Assembly (NCBI GenBank): GCA_032622095.1 | Contig: CP136064.1 | Span: forward strand, 37,252,426-37,316,425 | Source of the DNA: Siphonodentalium dalli | Taxonomy: Eukaryota; Mollusca; Scaphopoda; Gadilida; Siphonodentaliidae | DNA: 64,000 nucleotides | Reading direction: 5' to 3' | In this document: positions 35,572 to 49,700 of the stretch, piece by piece | How positions within the stretch are numbered: position 1 is the first letter of the stretch | Layout: the number at the start of each line of letters is the position of its first letter | Program-made: the position numbers and the translations under genes | Notes under the pieces: generated by a model | Told to the model about the DNA's origin: nothing | The model's input: only the letters and a program-made list of their open reading frames with translations | The model's database searches: none

Positions 35572-35911
35572 CACGATGCGGAGATCGGGTTTCAGTTATA
35601 CGTCATATTAAATAGACTTTTGCAACGTTGGCGATCACACAAGCACACATGTTTTGGTAGAGGATCAAAACAGATGTCCGCTCACTACAAGCATGATCAC
35701 GTGACCTCCACAAATTGGATATGGATTTAGCCGAAATTGCCTCCTGCACTAAACTCAGGTGATGAAATGCCATGTTTGAGGTCATGTTACTCAATAAATT
35801 GAATCCCATATACCCTGCGTTTTAATAACCTTTTAAGTATACTGGTGGAAACACATTTATGCAGGACGTTGAATAAAATAAACTTATGGCAATATGAATC
35901 CTTAGTCTTAA

Positions 35912-36235
35912 AGGGGTACTGTAAACTAAATTCGGCCATTTATGGGACCATCTCCTTTTATATTCAACATGCTATATGCAACAAATGAATGGATTTGAAA
36001 TACACTCGTCTGTTCTATGAACGATGCAACATGGTAATTATACTGAAAATGATTGTATGACTCCAGCTATTTATTCACTTTTATCATAATTACCATGTTA
36101 TTTGCATCGTTCACAGAGCCCACGAGTGTATTTTTGCATTAATACATGGCTCAAATGCTTTCATTCGTTGCATATGTTATGTTGAGTATAAAGGGGGATG
36201 GTCCCATAAATGGCCGAATTAATGTACAGTACCCC
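35912..36235. mobile_element. Palindromic MITE with TTAA flanks, 324 bp
   Basis: TTAA lies at 35908-35911 and 36236-36239. The arms are inverted: GGGGTACTGTA and CGGCCATTTATGGGACCAT on the left match the right end. Further inside, the arms still pair (CATGGTAATTAT and ATAATTACCATG). The TTAA target fits piggyBac-like or Kolobok-like insertion (family rule; the assignment is inference). It has no coding capacity. Confidence 0.8.
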
Positions 36236-36239
36236 TTAA

Positions 36240-37407
36240 CTTGTTGCAATTAGTTCCGGGTTTGGCATTTTTTTCTCATAAATGCACTGGACTGACTGGC
36301 ATTGCAGTTTCTTATACATCGGTATAAGGTTTTGAGATAAAAATTTGCCGCGACATATGGGCTATGAGAACATCCCATCGGATTTAGTATATTTTCGTGA
36401 CATCTCGGATAGTTCCATACTCGTAGTATAGCGTAATCATAATATGTCGCGCTATATACCGGCGAATTCTCGCAGAATATCCAACGCGAAGGTTAGTTTT
36501 AATGTCAAACGAAAGCTAGATATACACCCAACCAGTCTGGTCCAACTTTCTGGGACGTAGCCGCTTGTTTTAATATGGTGGGATAGTAGGGGTGCCAACA
36601 TTCATTGCATTTATGTCAACAATAGCGTTAGCGAAATATATTTCTGGTGTTTTATTGACGAACAGGATCTCAAGGTCGTCGAAAGCTGAACATTAACCTC
36701 GGCAAATGAAATTTCAGCCACGTCCTTCTCGACCCGGATCAGGGGGCGTCATTCTCGAGTCCATGACAGGACGAACGTACCCGAGATCTGGGTTTCAAAT
36801 TATATCAGTTCCTTTACGTGAAATATTCCAAGGCAGTTGACATAACTACGGTTTGCAGTTTATTTAAAGGCTCACTGAATTTTCGAACCCCCAGATCGCA
36901 TTATTTAAACTATATGCCATATGATATACTATTTAAAAGAGGAAGCTCCAAAACATTGTATTATCAACATATACTGTGAGCATGTTGTTTTTGTTGGGGT
37001 ACCGACGTGTTTTCCTGTGTACTGGACTGTACTTCAAAGTCTATCATGTTCAATGGAAGGAGAATAACTCTATATCCTAGATTGAATTATGTTGCTTTCT
37101 GGGAGCGAAACGGGGAAAATGTTTCTATGATTTCAGCTATTTTCCAGTGCTCCATGGGCCCCTTCTGAGACACAACCATTCCAAATGGTGACGAATAATA
37201 GTATATTAATCATATTTTGTCATATATTGTTATTAAAAGCGTATATCAAGGCAGTATAAACAAAACAATCGTGACTAGAAAATTAAATGGGCCTTTAATT
37301 GCGTTATCGTTTAATTCGTTCACATATTTTGTCCAAGGGTATGAGGTTTCGGTAACAGTGCTCGGTACAAAATGTTCTTGAAAGTTGTTATTCTTGTATC
37401 ATTTTAG
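36240..37407. other. Upstream region of the transporter, no coding exon recognised
   Basis: The splice acceptor at 37407 shows that at least one 5' UTR exon must lie upstream, but it could not be located. The last 190 bp (about 37255-37407) are nearly the same as 56930-57080, upstream of the second transporter exon. Confidence 0.5.
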
Positions 37408-37729
37408 ATTACGCCGAGTTGATTTGCACAAAATATGGCGTTTGTCCCAGATACTGGATGGGCGTGGCTCGTGGCAGTGACCTCATTTTGTATGCTGATG
37501 CTCTCTGGCATACATATGTATTCTGTATGATGATGCTCTCTGGGATACATATGTATTCTGTATGATGATGCTCTCTGGGATACATATGTATTCTGTATGA
37601 TGATGCTCTCTGGGATACATATATATTCTGTTGGCGTTCTCCAGCTGGGATTGCTGCTTACATTCGACGGCAGTGTCGCTCAAACTTCGACAGTAGTAGC
37701 TGTCGGTTCCAGTTTGACGATGCTACTAG
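37408..37729 (+). pseudogene. Transporter exon 1, disrupted by a tandem expansion
   Basis: The acceptor ATTTTAG ends at 37407, the ATG is at 37435-37437, and the exon ends before GT at 37730. It matches the clean copy at 57081-57297 except for three extra 35-bp units. The extra 105 bp keep the overall phase, but unit 2 is read in a shifted frame and gives TGA TGA right after ...HMYSV. Unit 4 returns to the original frame and offers new ATG codons, from which the rest of TM1 and the exon would be read. Confidence 0.8.
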
Positions 37730-40700
37730 GTACGTAGATCACGCCACGAGTCTCTCAAACTTCGACAGTAGTAGCTGTCAGTTCCAGTTTGACGATGCTA
37801 CTAGGTACGTAGATCACGCCACGAGTCTATCAAACTTCGACAGTAGTAGCTGTCGGTTCCAGTTTGACGATGCTATTAGGTACGTAGATCACGCCACGAG
37901 TCTATCAAACGTCGACAGTAGTAGCTGTCAGTTCTAGTTTGACGATGCTACTAGGTACGTAGATCACGCCACGAGTCTATCAAACGTCGACAGTAGTAGC
38001 TGTCAGTTCTAGTTTGACGATGCTCCTTGGTACGTAGAGCATGCCACGAGTCTAGATGCACATCTTGTCTTTATGCACGGTCCGTAAGACAAATAAGACA
38101 AAACTAATTCCAAGTGACATAAGCTAAATGTATAACTGACCCCACTCTGGCTAAAACTGCATATTCTATACATCTAAATCACTACAGAACGTTTTGGGAA
38201 GATATCTGTGAAATTATGTGCATACGAAGAGAAATAACGTCCGTAAGAAACAACAATATGGTCTTTGATCAATAATTGTTTGTAAAACGTAACTTTTTGA
38301 AAAAGAGATGTTATAATTTTGAGAGGATAACTTTAGTTATGTAATATGAACCATGCAATATCTTGTTTAGCCCAATGACTGTTTGAACATGGTTTTGGCG
38401 TTACATGTGGGCTTTTTTGTGAATAAAAACTACTATACGCACATCTATAGAGAACTGCAGCCACAGCGTTTAAGTTTCAAAGAATCGAAGCCCTCAGTAG
38501 AGTACTGGAACCTTCACAGATTTTCTTTATAGCTTCTTTTCCCAAAAAGTGTGAGTTGTAGTTGATTTCTTTTGCTAGCATCCTCCAGCGGATGTCACGG
38601 GCGCTATATTTTAAAAGTTACGACGAATTTCTATGAATATTAGCTTGGACAAATGCTGTGGAAATGAAGAATTTTCCTCATCAACTAATAATACCGAGTG
38701 GTTCAATTAAAGAATGTAGCAACGATATCAGTTTTAGTACTCGGCGGGCTGCAGTCTCCGGTGTGTGAGCAATAAACAAAGAACGGCACATTAATTAGGA
38801 TCAGTCGCTGATTGGTAGAAACGATCTGCTAATAAGTATTTGATTGACAGCTGTGGAAAGTTAAATTATTATGTGTTCTCTAGCACTTGGAGAATAAAAA
38901 CCATTTTATAGAGATTTTCATCCATAGCACCTATCGCGGGGACCATTATCAACAACAGTAACTGCCGGACATGCTCGCTGATAGGGGCTGTGCTCACCGT
39001 TGTGGGTTACTCTCTCAGTTACCTAATGGACAGTCTCCTTGGGCTGCTGGTTACGTATGGCATACTTGCAGGTGCGTAATTTATATCTTTCATACAGATA
39101 CGACACAAATGTCAGTCAGTTTATTCTCCGCACTCATAAAACAACATGAATATTCGATGTAACTGGCGACACACATTAAAATTACACGTACGTGTTTCTA
39201 AATTGGCTATTAATATTTAAACTGAGAAATAGCGTCCCTGTGTTTAGTTACATCTACCTAGTGTAGTCTTTGTATGGAGTTAGTGTATTCGGGATTCGAT
39301 GCTCGAACAAATCAAATGATTCCTACACATTTCTCGAATTTGCTGCACATGTCAATCCATATGCGTGTCAGTTACACAGCCTATACAAACCATGTTGTGC
39401 GAAAATTCAGGACAAGACAATTAATAACACCAATGCGAACTTCCGATGCTTACAAGTGATTGTATAAGCATTCAATTACCGCACCTGGACCTATGTGTAC
39501 GTTTGTTTTTGTTGGCTTAACGTGGCTTGATCGATGTATATTTTTCGTGTTGAATCTTGAACATCTCGATCAAATCTTATGAATAACATGTACAAGTGCA
39601 ATTGCTCACTTATTTAAGCTTTAGATGCTCACGTGTAGAAAATATGTTATTTACGTTGAGAGCAATAGTTGTTGAACAAGTGGCCAGAGCCTGCAAACTG
39701 CAAGATAGAGATCAGTCCCCTGTCACGCTGAACTTAACACTGGCATTGTCTACACATTATAGCGTTCAGTACCCTGTTACACTGAACTTAACACTGGTAT
39801 TGCCAACACAGTATAGAGTTCAGTCCCCTGTTACACTGAACTTAACACTGGCATTACCTACAAAGTATAGCGTTCAGTCCCCTGTAACGCTGAACTTAAC
39901 ACTGGCATTGCCTACACAGTATAGAGTTCAGTCCCCTGTTACGCTGAACTTAACACTGGCATTGCCTACACAGATTGTGAGGTAACAACTCAATTTTAAA
40001 TTTTAAGTTTGTATCGGTTACAATTCAGTCTGTATTATTCTTAGAAACCAAATTGTCCATGGCTAGATCAAGTCGTAATACATTGTAACTGACAAAACAC
40101 TTTTAACATGTAATCAGCTATACTTTCATGGTATCGCATTCAATGTATGCGTTTTGTGAATAGGTGTCTTCCTCTTCATGCGAATGCACAATGGTGCTTT
40201 GTGATCTGATGGTGGACTTCAATTGACATTTCTAAATAAGATACATATTCCAAATGTTTATGTCATTTGGTTCGACCCAGCGTGGATGGTTAAGGCAGTC
40301 TAATGCATCATGGTCCTGACCAACTAAGCCAACGTCCAGCCCAGCCAAGCGTGAAAATGGGGGGGCGTACCTTTGGCGTATATCGATGTACCTGCTCGTG
40401 CATTAGCCTTGCTCCTTGGTAAGCCCGTTTGGATTTGGCGTCAAGAAGAGTGGGTTTGAATTTGACTAATATATATCACCCGTTAACACTACACGCTACC
40501 TGGAGTAAACCGTCCACTCGAAAACTTTGAAAATCGTACTAAAGTTGCGCGTGGATACAACTAACCACATCCACTCGTCAAAAAGTTTTTATCTCAATGT
40601 TTGATTTTTGGACTAATTTTCCCCCATTTGATTTTCTGTGGATTTGCCAAGTCTGAACCCACCCGATGCAAGCTCTCCGTTGAGAACGTTGCATTTACAG

Positions 40701-43700
40701 TAGAACGGTCAAATTTTGAAGGCATACCTACAGTTTACCGATGTATGCGCTACTGCATTAAACTCGCTCCTTCATTAGCCCATATGGATTTGCGGCTAAA
40801 ATATGTTAGTGATAGACTTCTTAAATATACGTATTAATGTTATATAGCGTTGTCACGAGTAAACCGTTCCCTCATAAAATTTTAAAAATCGCACTCGATG
40901 TTTTGCCCCTTTACGATTTTCGGTGGAATTTTCCAAAAGACTCAACCCACCCCGACTCGCATTCTCCGTTTTGGCAGGTTGATTTTAGAGTATGGGGGTC
41001 AAATTTTTGATGCGTACCTACAGTATGCCGACATACCAGCTGCGGAATTACCTTGCTCTTGCACTTTTCAGTTCCCCGTATAGCGGAAAGGCCAGGGAAA
41101 AATAACGTTTAAGTGGTACATTCAGGTCCGAATCACATTTACCATTCGGAATATGCGATAAAAAAATTATAGCGCTGGACTTATTAAAAAATAAAACCTC
41201 GGTGTGTACATCCTGGTGTATGGTGTTTGCCTATCTATGGGCGGTAACTCCGCAGGGAAAGGGCGGACACAAGTCTTGATGCCTGTGGCCAGTAGGGCAT
41301 ATTGAGGCGTACATGTGATGCAAATTTGGATTCCCTGCTCCTCGTAATTTCCGAACTAGCAAAATGACATATTTTTTAGATAAAAGGAGATAACTCCTCG
41401 GGGAAAACTCGGACAACATTCGTTATATGACTGTTGAATAGAACTCATTGGCCCCAACGTACATACAAACCTTCAGTGTGCTACTCCTCATACTTTCGGA
41501 AATATCGCGGTTGCAAAAGTGTCCTGTAAAATAAAAATAATAATAATGAATAAGAATTTTAGAAGGGCCATAACTCCGTGAATAAATGTTGGGCCGAAAT
41601 TACGACAACTTCATTTTCAGTAGACTTTAGACTCCCACATACGCTAGATATTTCGCGTTCCTATTGTCATTAGTTTCCGGGTATTTCCAATTAAACGGAA
41701 AACGGCCCCAATAGAAACAACAATATACTTCCTTGGTTACAACATGGAATTATAATTACGAAAATATACATGATGGCAGCGGTCAGAACAGCGTAGCGAG
41801 GGGACTGAACTCTATATACATGATGGCAGCGGTCAGACCAGTGTGGAGAGAGGACTGAACTCTATAATACATGATGGCAGCGGTCAGAACAGCGTAGCGA
41901 GGGGACTGAATTTTGTCTTGCACAGCCTGTTCTCTTTTGTAGGTGTAGGCTCGTGTCTGTGGACATCAGCTACATTAGTCAGTATCGGGTTCTATTTTAA
42001 GAAATACCGGATAGTCGTCACCGCATTGGTTCTAATTGGCGGCGCCATTGGAATGTTCTTGGGACCGATCATCGTCAACTTGCTCTATGAAACCTACGCA
42101 TTACGAGGAGTATTTCTTCTTTTGGCAGCGATTCACTCCCATATATTCATATTTGCCCTCACCCAGAGACCAACACCTTTCGAGGGGGTTGCTGCAACAG
42201 ATGTTAAGAACGGATCCGAAAAGAACAGTATCGTAGAACGCATTAAAACTGGAGGACGTTCTATTGTAAACTTGTTTAAAAATAAAGCATTCGTGTGCAC
42301 GTGTATCGCCGGCGGGTGCTGGAATATGAGCGTAGCTGCGTTCGTTGCACACGAGCCGTATTATTCCACGTCACTTGGACTTTCCAATAATGATGACGCC
42401 TATTTTCTTATGATGCCCTTGGGACTTGCTAACACAGCAAGCAGACTTATCATCGGAATATTGACCAACCGAGATGATGTTGACAATATACATATGTACA
42501 CAGCCGAGATGGGAATGGCAGGTATCGCCACCATGACGTTTTTATTGTATAACGATACATACTTTGGTCACGTGATATTCTCTGGAATTCTGGGATTACT
42601 TGTTGGTGGGCTGTTTGTTCAGTTCTCACCAATAATTATAGAACTTGTCGGAATACACGACTTCGCAACAGCGTTTGGAATCGTATTTGGATTTTTCGGA
42701 CTCACCTACTTAGTCAGTCCGCCGCTTGTTGGTGAGTAATATTCGTTATTCCAATTCGAATTTTCGATAAATGACTCGAACGGGAACGGGAACACACATA
42801 TTATAATAACTCGGCTCCTATATGAAAAAGAGCTCCGTGGTCCAGTTGTTAGCGGTCGGACTTGCATGTCTTTGTTGTCAACACAGCGAGATGAGTTCGC
42901 AGCCCGCTGGTGGTCGATGGTGAGTTTTCGGCTTGGCCTATTTGAGCGATGTGCAATTGTCGTATTGTAGGCTGTTCCAATCTCCCGCCAAGTAGTGACC
43001 ATTGTGCAAGGTCGCTCGTAGTGTCGGCCTCGCAACACTCATGCGTTAGACAATCAGTCAGCTTATCACGCTGGTGAGTATCAGATCATATTCTGATCAA
43101 AATATATCAGCGCCTGCATACAGTATTGTGGCTACAGTCCGTTCATTGATTGTCTTGTACAAATGACTGGGATAATATTGTAATGTTTAAAAGCGTCTTC
43201 GATCAAGCGATTTGTTAAAGGGGTAACGTACGCCATTTTCGATAGAATCTCGATAATAACAACGATCTAATATATGTTGCCCGATGGTTATGAATGTGTA
43301 TGCTTATAATTTAGATTACATACAGAGTGGCCATCATTTCTATTATAGGTCTGATGATTGACGCTGGAGGAAACTACGAACAAGCTTACATGATAGTGGG
43401 TACGTAGATATATATGTTGGAAAATTCAGCCCCATACCGTCTAGTGTATTTAACTGATGGTCGTTGCAATCTAGCTGCTAACCTGGTTCTAATCCCGAAG
43501 GTGCGGATGTGTTATCAACCCCCTCATACGCACACGACTAGACTAGCGAAAGATATTTAATCCGGGTTCATGATTAGATAGAGATTGATATTCAAACTCA
43601 GTCACAGGCGACACACGCGCGAGGTTAGGGTTACACTTCGATAAAGTATCCTGAGTTAATCGGAAGAGTGATAACTCTATATAGAAGGTACTTTAGCGAA

Positions 43701-46700
43701 ATAATGGAGCTTTGTATCAAACAAATTACAACACCACAATTCATCAATTGTCGTGAAATGTAAACTCTTGTAAAAGCAGTTATTCAGACAACTCTTTTGG
43801 TGCTAGGGGGACCACTCGGTCCTTCCGAAAATCCCGAGGTTATCACCCCCCCCCCCCCCCCCCCCCCACAAATCACATATTCGCGAAAGGTTCAAACATC
43901 TCCGTTATTTCGTTAATAATCCAAACCCCGCGTGCCACGTGTTATTGTGATTTAATATCAGGTGAATCCCGATTAAGTAACTTTCCATATCCAATCGTGT
44001 GCGTATTGGCTGGATCCACGTAAAACTCTACATGGGTCGGTTGTTTTTACGCGCAGAGTAGTGATTTATCGGGGCAATTAACGCTCTGCGCGGTCTTTCT
44101 TCCACCCGTAAAACTAACAACGCCATGATATGACCAAGCGACTTAAAGAACGATAAACCCCAAACATATGGGATATAAAGTTTAATCAGAGGAACATAGT
44201 ATGCGCTTTATCTAGATGTTTGCTACGAAATTAAACTGCCTGAAAAATCTCAACATGTGTTAACCCTTCCATGATGGTGTGAAGTTTCCTGGCATTTGCG
44301 AAACCCTGAAACATCATGTATATAGAGTTCAGTCCCCTCGCTACGCTGTTCTGACCGCTGCCATCATGTATATTTTCGTAATTATACTTCCATGTTGTAA
44401 CCAAGGAAGTATATTGTTGTTTCTATTGTGGCCGTTTTCCGTTTAATTGGAAATACCCTGATATTGTTAGGCCAATGTATTCTATATATGCGTGCATCGC
44501 ATAGGGAGCCTCGCATATATAAGAACATACTTTGGTCTAACTATATTTACCTTGATCTTCCTTGTAAGCCAGTGCATTTTATTATAATTGCGAGGCTCCC
44601 TTCTGCCACTGGATAGTTAATGATGCACCAGCGCAGCTCCCGTCATAAAAGGGTTAATGTCCAAACTACTTTTCAGGCTTGAAATGTTTTAATTGTGAAG
44701 TGCCTTCACCGCGTCATGGGCTGCATGTACATGTTGATTGGTCGATGGTTAACGCCTCACCGCGTCATGGGCTGCATGTACATGTTGATTGGTCGATGGT
44801 TAACGCCTCACCGCGTCATGGGCTGCATGTACAGGGTGACTTCCGGTGTCGGCGTAAACATGCGTTCTTAAAATTTCTTAAATTTTCAACCTCATTTCAC
44901 GGGATTTTGCTAACTTTTAACAACCATTATGAATCGGGAATGGAACAATAGTTTGACTATATTGTGAACTCACTATGTCGAATAATTAAAAGTATAAACA
45001 TTTCAAAACAGATGAACTGAAGCAATATTTTCAACGCTTGCACGAAAATCGGAAAGACGAAAACGAAAACGAAACAAACAAACAACGCAACAGAATGTCG
45101 AAAACGAATAAGAACGCTCACAATAAAGGTGACACAGTGACCAAAAGTGATTTAGATGAATGGATGGCTTCAATGAAGTCAGTGATAGATTCAAATATGA
45201 AAGGTATTAACCAGGAATTGGCATCAGTGACTTCAAAAATGGAACTTATTATGTCACAGATGAAAGAAATATCCGACGAACAAAAAGACTTGGCTTCTGC
45301 AATCGAGTCAAATGAAACTCAAATTCAGGATATCGTGGATACCAACATTCCAGAATTAGAAGAGAGAGTGATGGCAAAGTTATGTGAAATCAGTGATCGT
45401 GGTATGCTAAGAGAGATACACGATAGGAAATACAATCTACTATTTTACGGAATAAAACAAGAGACTGCGCAAGAAGATTCTTATGCAGTTCTGTTGAAGT
45501 TCTTTATTAAAACTCTCGAAATGGAAAAAGAAACCGCTGATAAGATCGTGGACAGAATGATTAATGCACATCGATTACCCATTGAGCACAAACCAATGGT
45601 CGCGCAAGGAGTACAAGCATCACCTCCACCACACCCTACCATAGCATGTATGGCAACTGATAGAGACAAACAAGCAGTGATGAACCTTATAGAAAAAATT
45701 CAAGGGAAAAGGATCTCTATCCGTACGGACTTACCACCAGAACTGAAACGGGAGCGCGCTCAATTGGCCAAGAAAGCATACTCCCTTCGAATGAAAGACA
45801 AAAACTTAAAAACAAGAATCCGAGTAGAAGGAGTTAATGTGGTTCTTCAAACGAAAAATTCGGCAGGCAGATGGGTCACAATTCATGATAGTTAGAGTGC
45901 CATCATATTCCTTAGTGATTAACTAAATGTTGGAGGTTGTTTCCTTTTGGCAGGGATGTTGGTGTTGAGTGATGGGGGTGGTTGTCTGAGTCGGATGTGG
46001 ACGCTTTGAAGTAACTTTATTGCTTCAGTGTCTGATTTGGACAAGTATCCTTGTTGCTTGTAAGCGCGGCCTCTTAACACATTTATGTCTTATTAAAATG
46101 ATGAACTTGTTTTCTATGTCTGATTTAGATGAAAGACCTTATCATTGGATGCTCGCATTTCTGCATCGGGGAGTAGCCTCCAACATATTCAGTGTCTCAT
46201 TAAACAAATTATATTGTCATGTTGAAGTGATGAACTTTAATGTTTCTACATGTATGTCTGATTTAGACAAATAATCTTATTATTTAATGGTAATATTTTC
46301 TTATCACAGATTTTGTGAAGTATCTAATACTTGCATTTCTGTGATGAGGAAGCAAGCTATGTTAAAATTATATAAAAATAGTTTCTGTTGAAAATTAAAG
46401 ACTGATCCTTTGATTTTGAATGTTGGCATTTCTGAATCAGGAAGCGACCTCTGACATATTCTATGTCTTATTAAACATATTCTATGTTCTATTGAAGTAA
46501 TGAACTTTAATGTTTCTAAGTCTGATTTAGACAGATATCTTTATTATTTATTGTTCGCATTTCTGCAAACGTTCAAGGAATTAACCTATGATCAATTTAT
46601 TTACAAGTAGTTTTATTTAAAGAAACTTAAGACTTTGAATTTTTTTTCTTTCTTTTTTTTGTGTTTTTTCACCAGATTTCTTGAAGCATTTAATAGTTGA

Positions 46701-49700
46701 ATTTCTATAACGAGGAAACAATCTTTGACATATTTATAATAATAAATTTTAAGAAGCATTTATACAAATATTTATTTGATTGGATGTTCACATTTCTATA
46801 GCTATGAAACAACCAATGAAGAATGATACATTTATAAAGTTCCTATGGTAAACTCAGGATTTATACATAACCCTTCCCGTGTGGAGGTTGTAATCGGACG
46901 TATCCATTTATGTTTTCTTTATTTTTCTTTATAATTTTTGTTACTATTGTTACATCCATCACTGCTGTGTCTCTTGTGCTTACAATTAGCCTTAATGTCA
47001 AATTTCTGATCAATTGCTATTTTATCAATGGCAGGTAATACAACCAACATGTTGTTCAGTGGAAAGGAATTTACAGACCTTTATTATGAGGAGAATGATA
47101 ATGAGAATTCTATTCAAATAACACAAGTTCTTCCAAATTGTGACTACTTAACACCACAAGAATACAATGTGAAAGTCTCCAAAAAATCAAGTACCATGAG
47201 TGTTTTCAGTATTAACTGCCAAAGTTTGAATGCAAATTGGGATGCTCTTAATAACTTAATATTTGAAATGCAAAACAATCGAGAAAAATTGGCTGTAATA
47301 GGGTTGTCGGAAACATTTCGAATACCAGATAACCAAAATTTTACAATAGAAGGATACCATCCTTTATTGAGTAAAACACGCCCTGACGGTGATGGTATAC
47401 GAGGAGGAGTTGGTCTTTATATCAGGAACGACTTAAATTATAATATACGTGAAGACTTATCAATTTTTTCCCTACATATATTTGAATCCTTATTTGTCGA
47501 AATAGTTATCCCACATCAGAAATCATATGTAATTGGATCTATATATAGACCAAATTCACCTCCAAAAGCAGACTTGAACAAATTCATTGAACATATGAAA
47601 GAAATAATGACAAAAATTAATGAAGAGAATAAGAAAGCCTTTTTAATGGGGGATTATAATGTTAACTATATGAATTATGGCAAACACGAAAAGACCAGTT
47701 ATTTCATTGACAACTCATTTTCTGATGGTTTTGTACCAACTGTTACTAAGCCAACAAGAATAACAAACTATTCTGCTACACTAATAGACCAAATTTTAAC
47801 TAACCATACCGCACAAAATTTAGAATCGGGTATAATTGTATGTGATGTCAGTGATCACTTCGGTATTTATACTCGAGAAACAGAACAGAAAGATTATTAT
47901 TGCACCCAAAAAACAATGAGAAAAAGAAGCTTTAGTGATGAAAATATTTCTTGCTTTAAAAGAATTTTATCTGCTGAAAATTACCAAAACGTACTATTCC
48001 GTGAATGCCCAAATGAGAGCTATAATGCTTATATTGAAATTTATCAAAATGCATTTGAAATAGCATTCCCATTGAGGTCGACGACAATACCGAAACGATT
48101 TCAAAAACAACAACCATGGATGACAAAGGAACTTCTACAAATATCGGTGGAAAAAAATAAATTATTTCAACTAAAATTTAAAAATACTAATAATACACAA
48201 AATGAGTCGAGATATAAAGATCACTGTAAATTATTCAATAGAGAGAGAAGAAAGGCTAAACAAGTTTACTATCAAACTATGTTAACAAGATACAAAAATG
48301 ACTCACATAGAATTTGGAATATTATGAGAGAAGCATTACAGTATGAGAATCCTAAGAGAGTTGTCCCAAAAAATATTAAACTCAATGGACAACAGATTGT
48401 TGAACCTGAGAGAATTGCAAATGAATTTAATGAATATTTTGCGAATATCGGACATCTTGTTGCAAAAAACATACCACAAGCAAAACATCATTTTACAGAT
48501 TATATTGACAAACCCCAATCAACTAGCATGTTTATGTTCCCAACTTGCCCTGAAGAAGTTGTTTCAATAATCAAGCAAATGAAAGATAAACGCAGCTTAG
48601 ATATAAATGGTATTTCTACTTCTTTTATGAAGATAATTGTTAACGAAGTTGCCCTCCCACTTACCCACATCATCAACCGATCTTTAGAAACAGGATCTGT
48701 CCCAGATGGCATGAAAATTGCAAAAGTAATTCCTCTTTATAAATCTGGACAGTCAGAAGATATAAGTAATTATCGCCCAATAAGTATTCTGCCTACCTTC
48801 TCTAAAGTACTAGAAAAAATTGTTCACAAACGTGTCACAAACTATTTGAATAGCAGAAATATACTCTTCCCGAATCAATTTGGATACAGAAAATACCATT
48901 CTACCATCCATCCAGTCTTAAATTTTTTGAATGATGTCGCTATGAATAATGATAATAAAAAAACCAAGGCGTGTACACTTTCTATATTTTTAGATTTCTC
49001 AAAAGCCTTTGATTCCATTAATCATGAAATACTTTTATCAAAATTGACTAACTATGGTATACGAGGTACTGCAAACGAGTGGTTCAGGAGTTACCTAAAT
49101 AATCGCACTCAATTGGTTGAAATAAATGATACAAGATCCACTAAAATGCCCTTATTATGTGGAGTGCCCCAGGGCTCAATTCTTGGGCCCTTGATTTTTT
49201 TACTATATATCAATGACATGCACAGAAGTACAGATCTTAATATATTATCATATGCAGATGACACAACAGCTTATCTGTCACATCGCAACCTCGATTTTAT
49301 CTTCAAGAGAGCCAACAATGAACTAAATAATATAAGCCAGTGGTGTAAAGCTAACAAATTATCGTTAAATATTGAGAAAACCAAATTTATGTTGATTCAA
49401 CCTACCGGAGGGGAATATCGATGTGGAAATCACCAGTTGACCTTAGATGGTCAATTGATAGAGAGAATTGGTAACGATTGCCCTAAACACTCATTTAAAT
49501 TTCTTGGAATCCATATAGATGATAATCTAACTTTTAAAAGTCATGTAGCATCAATAGCATCAAAGATTTCTCAATCGCTGTATTTTATAAACCGAGCCAA
49601 AAATATTCTACCCCATCTATGCCTGAAAACCCTCTACTTGACACTAATACAAAGCCATTTATTATATGGCATAGAGATTTGGGGGAATGCTAAATCCTGT

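Larger units (their letters stand above)
30480..35590 (-). mobile_element. Near full-length but broken non-LTR retrotransposon
   Basis: A two-ORF LINE on the minus strand: ORF1 about 35571-34669, ORF2 about 34618-30760, then a 3' UTR with a CT-rich stretch (about 30595-30615). The exact 3' end is not defined. Both ORFs carry lesions, and a 394-bp MITE sits inside the endonuclease region. Confidence 0.8.

Noticed and set aside
37681-38055. CRISPR-like regular array
   Set aside because: Units are direct tandem copies with no unique spacers, in a spliced eukaryotic gene. The same holds for the arrays at 27092, 39713, 44707 and 50538.
40285-40460. Possible second SINE head (TGGTTAAGGCAG then GGTTTGAATTT)
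   Set aside because: The two boxes are about 155 bases apart, too far for a tRNA head, and the region fits the diverged 350-bp tandem repeat.
43461-43510. tRNA-like stretch with a GGTTCTAATCCC B-box-like motif
   Set aside because: No A box at the right distance and no acceptor stem could be drawn; not called as a tRNA or SINE.
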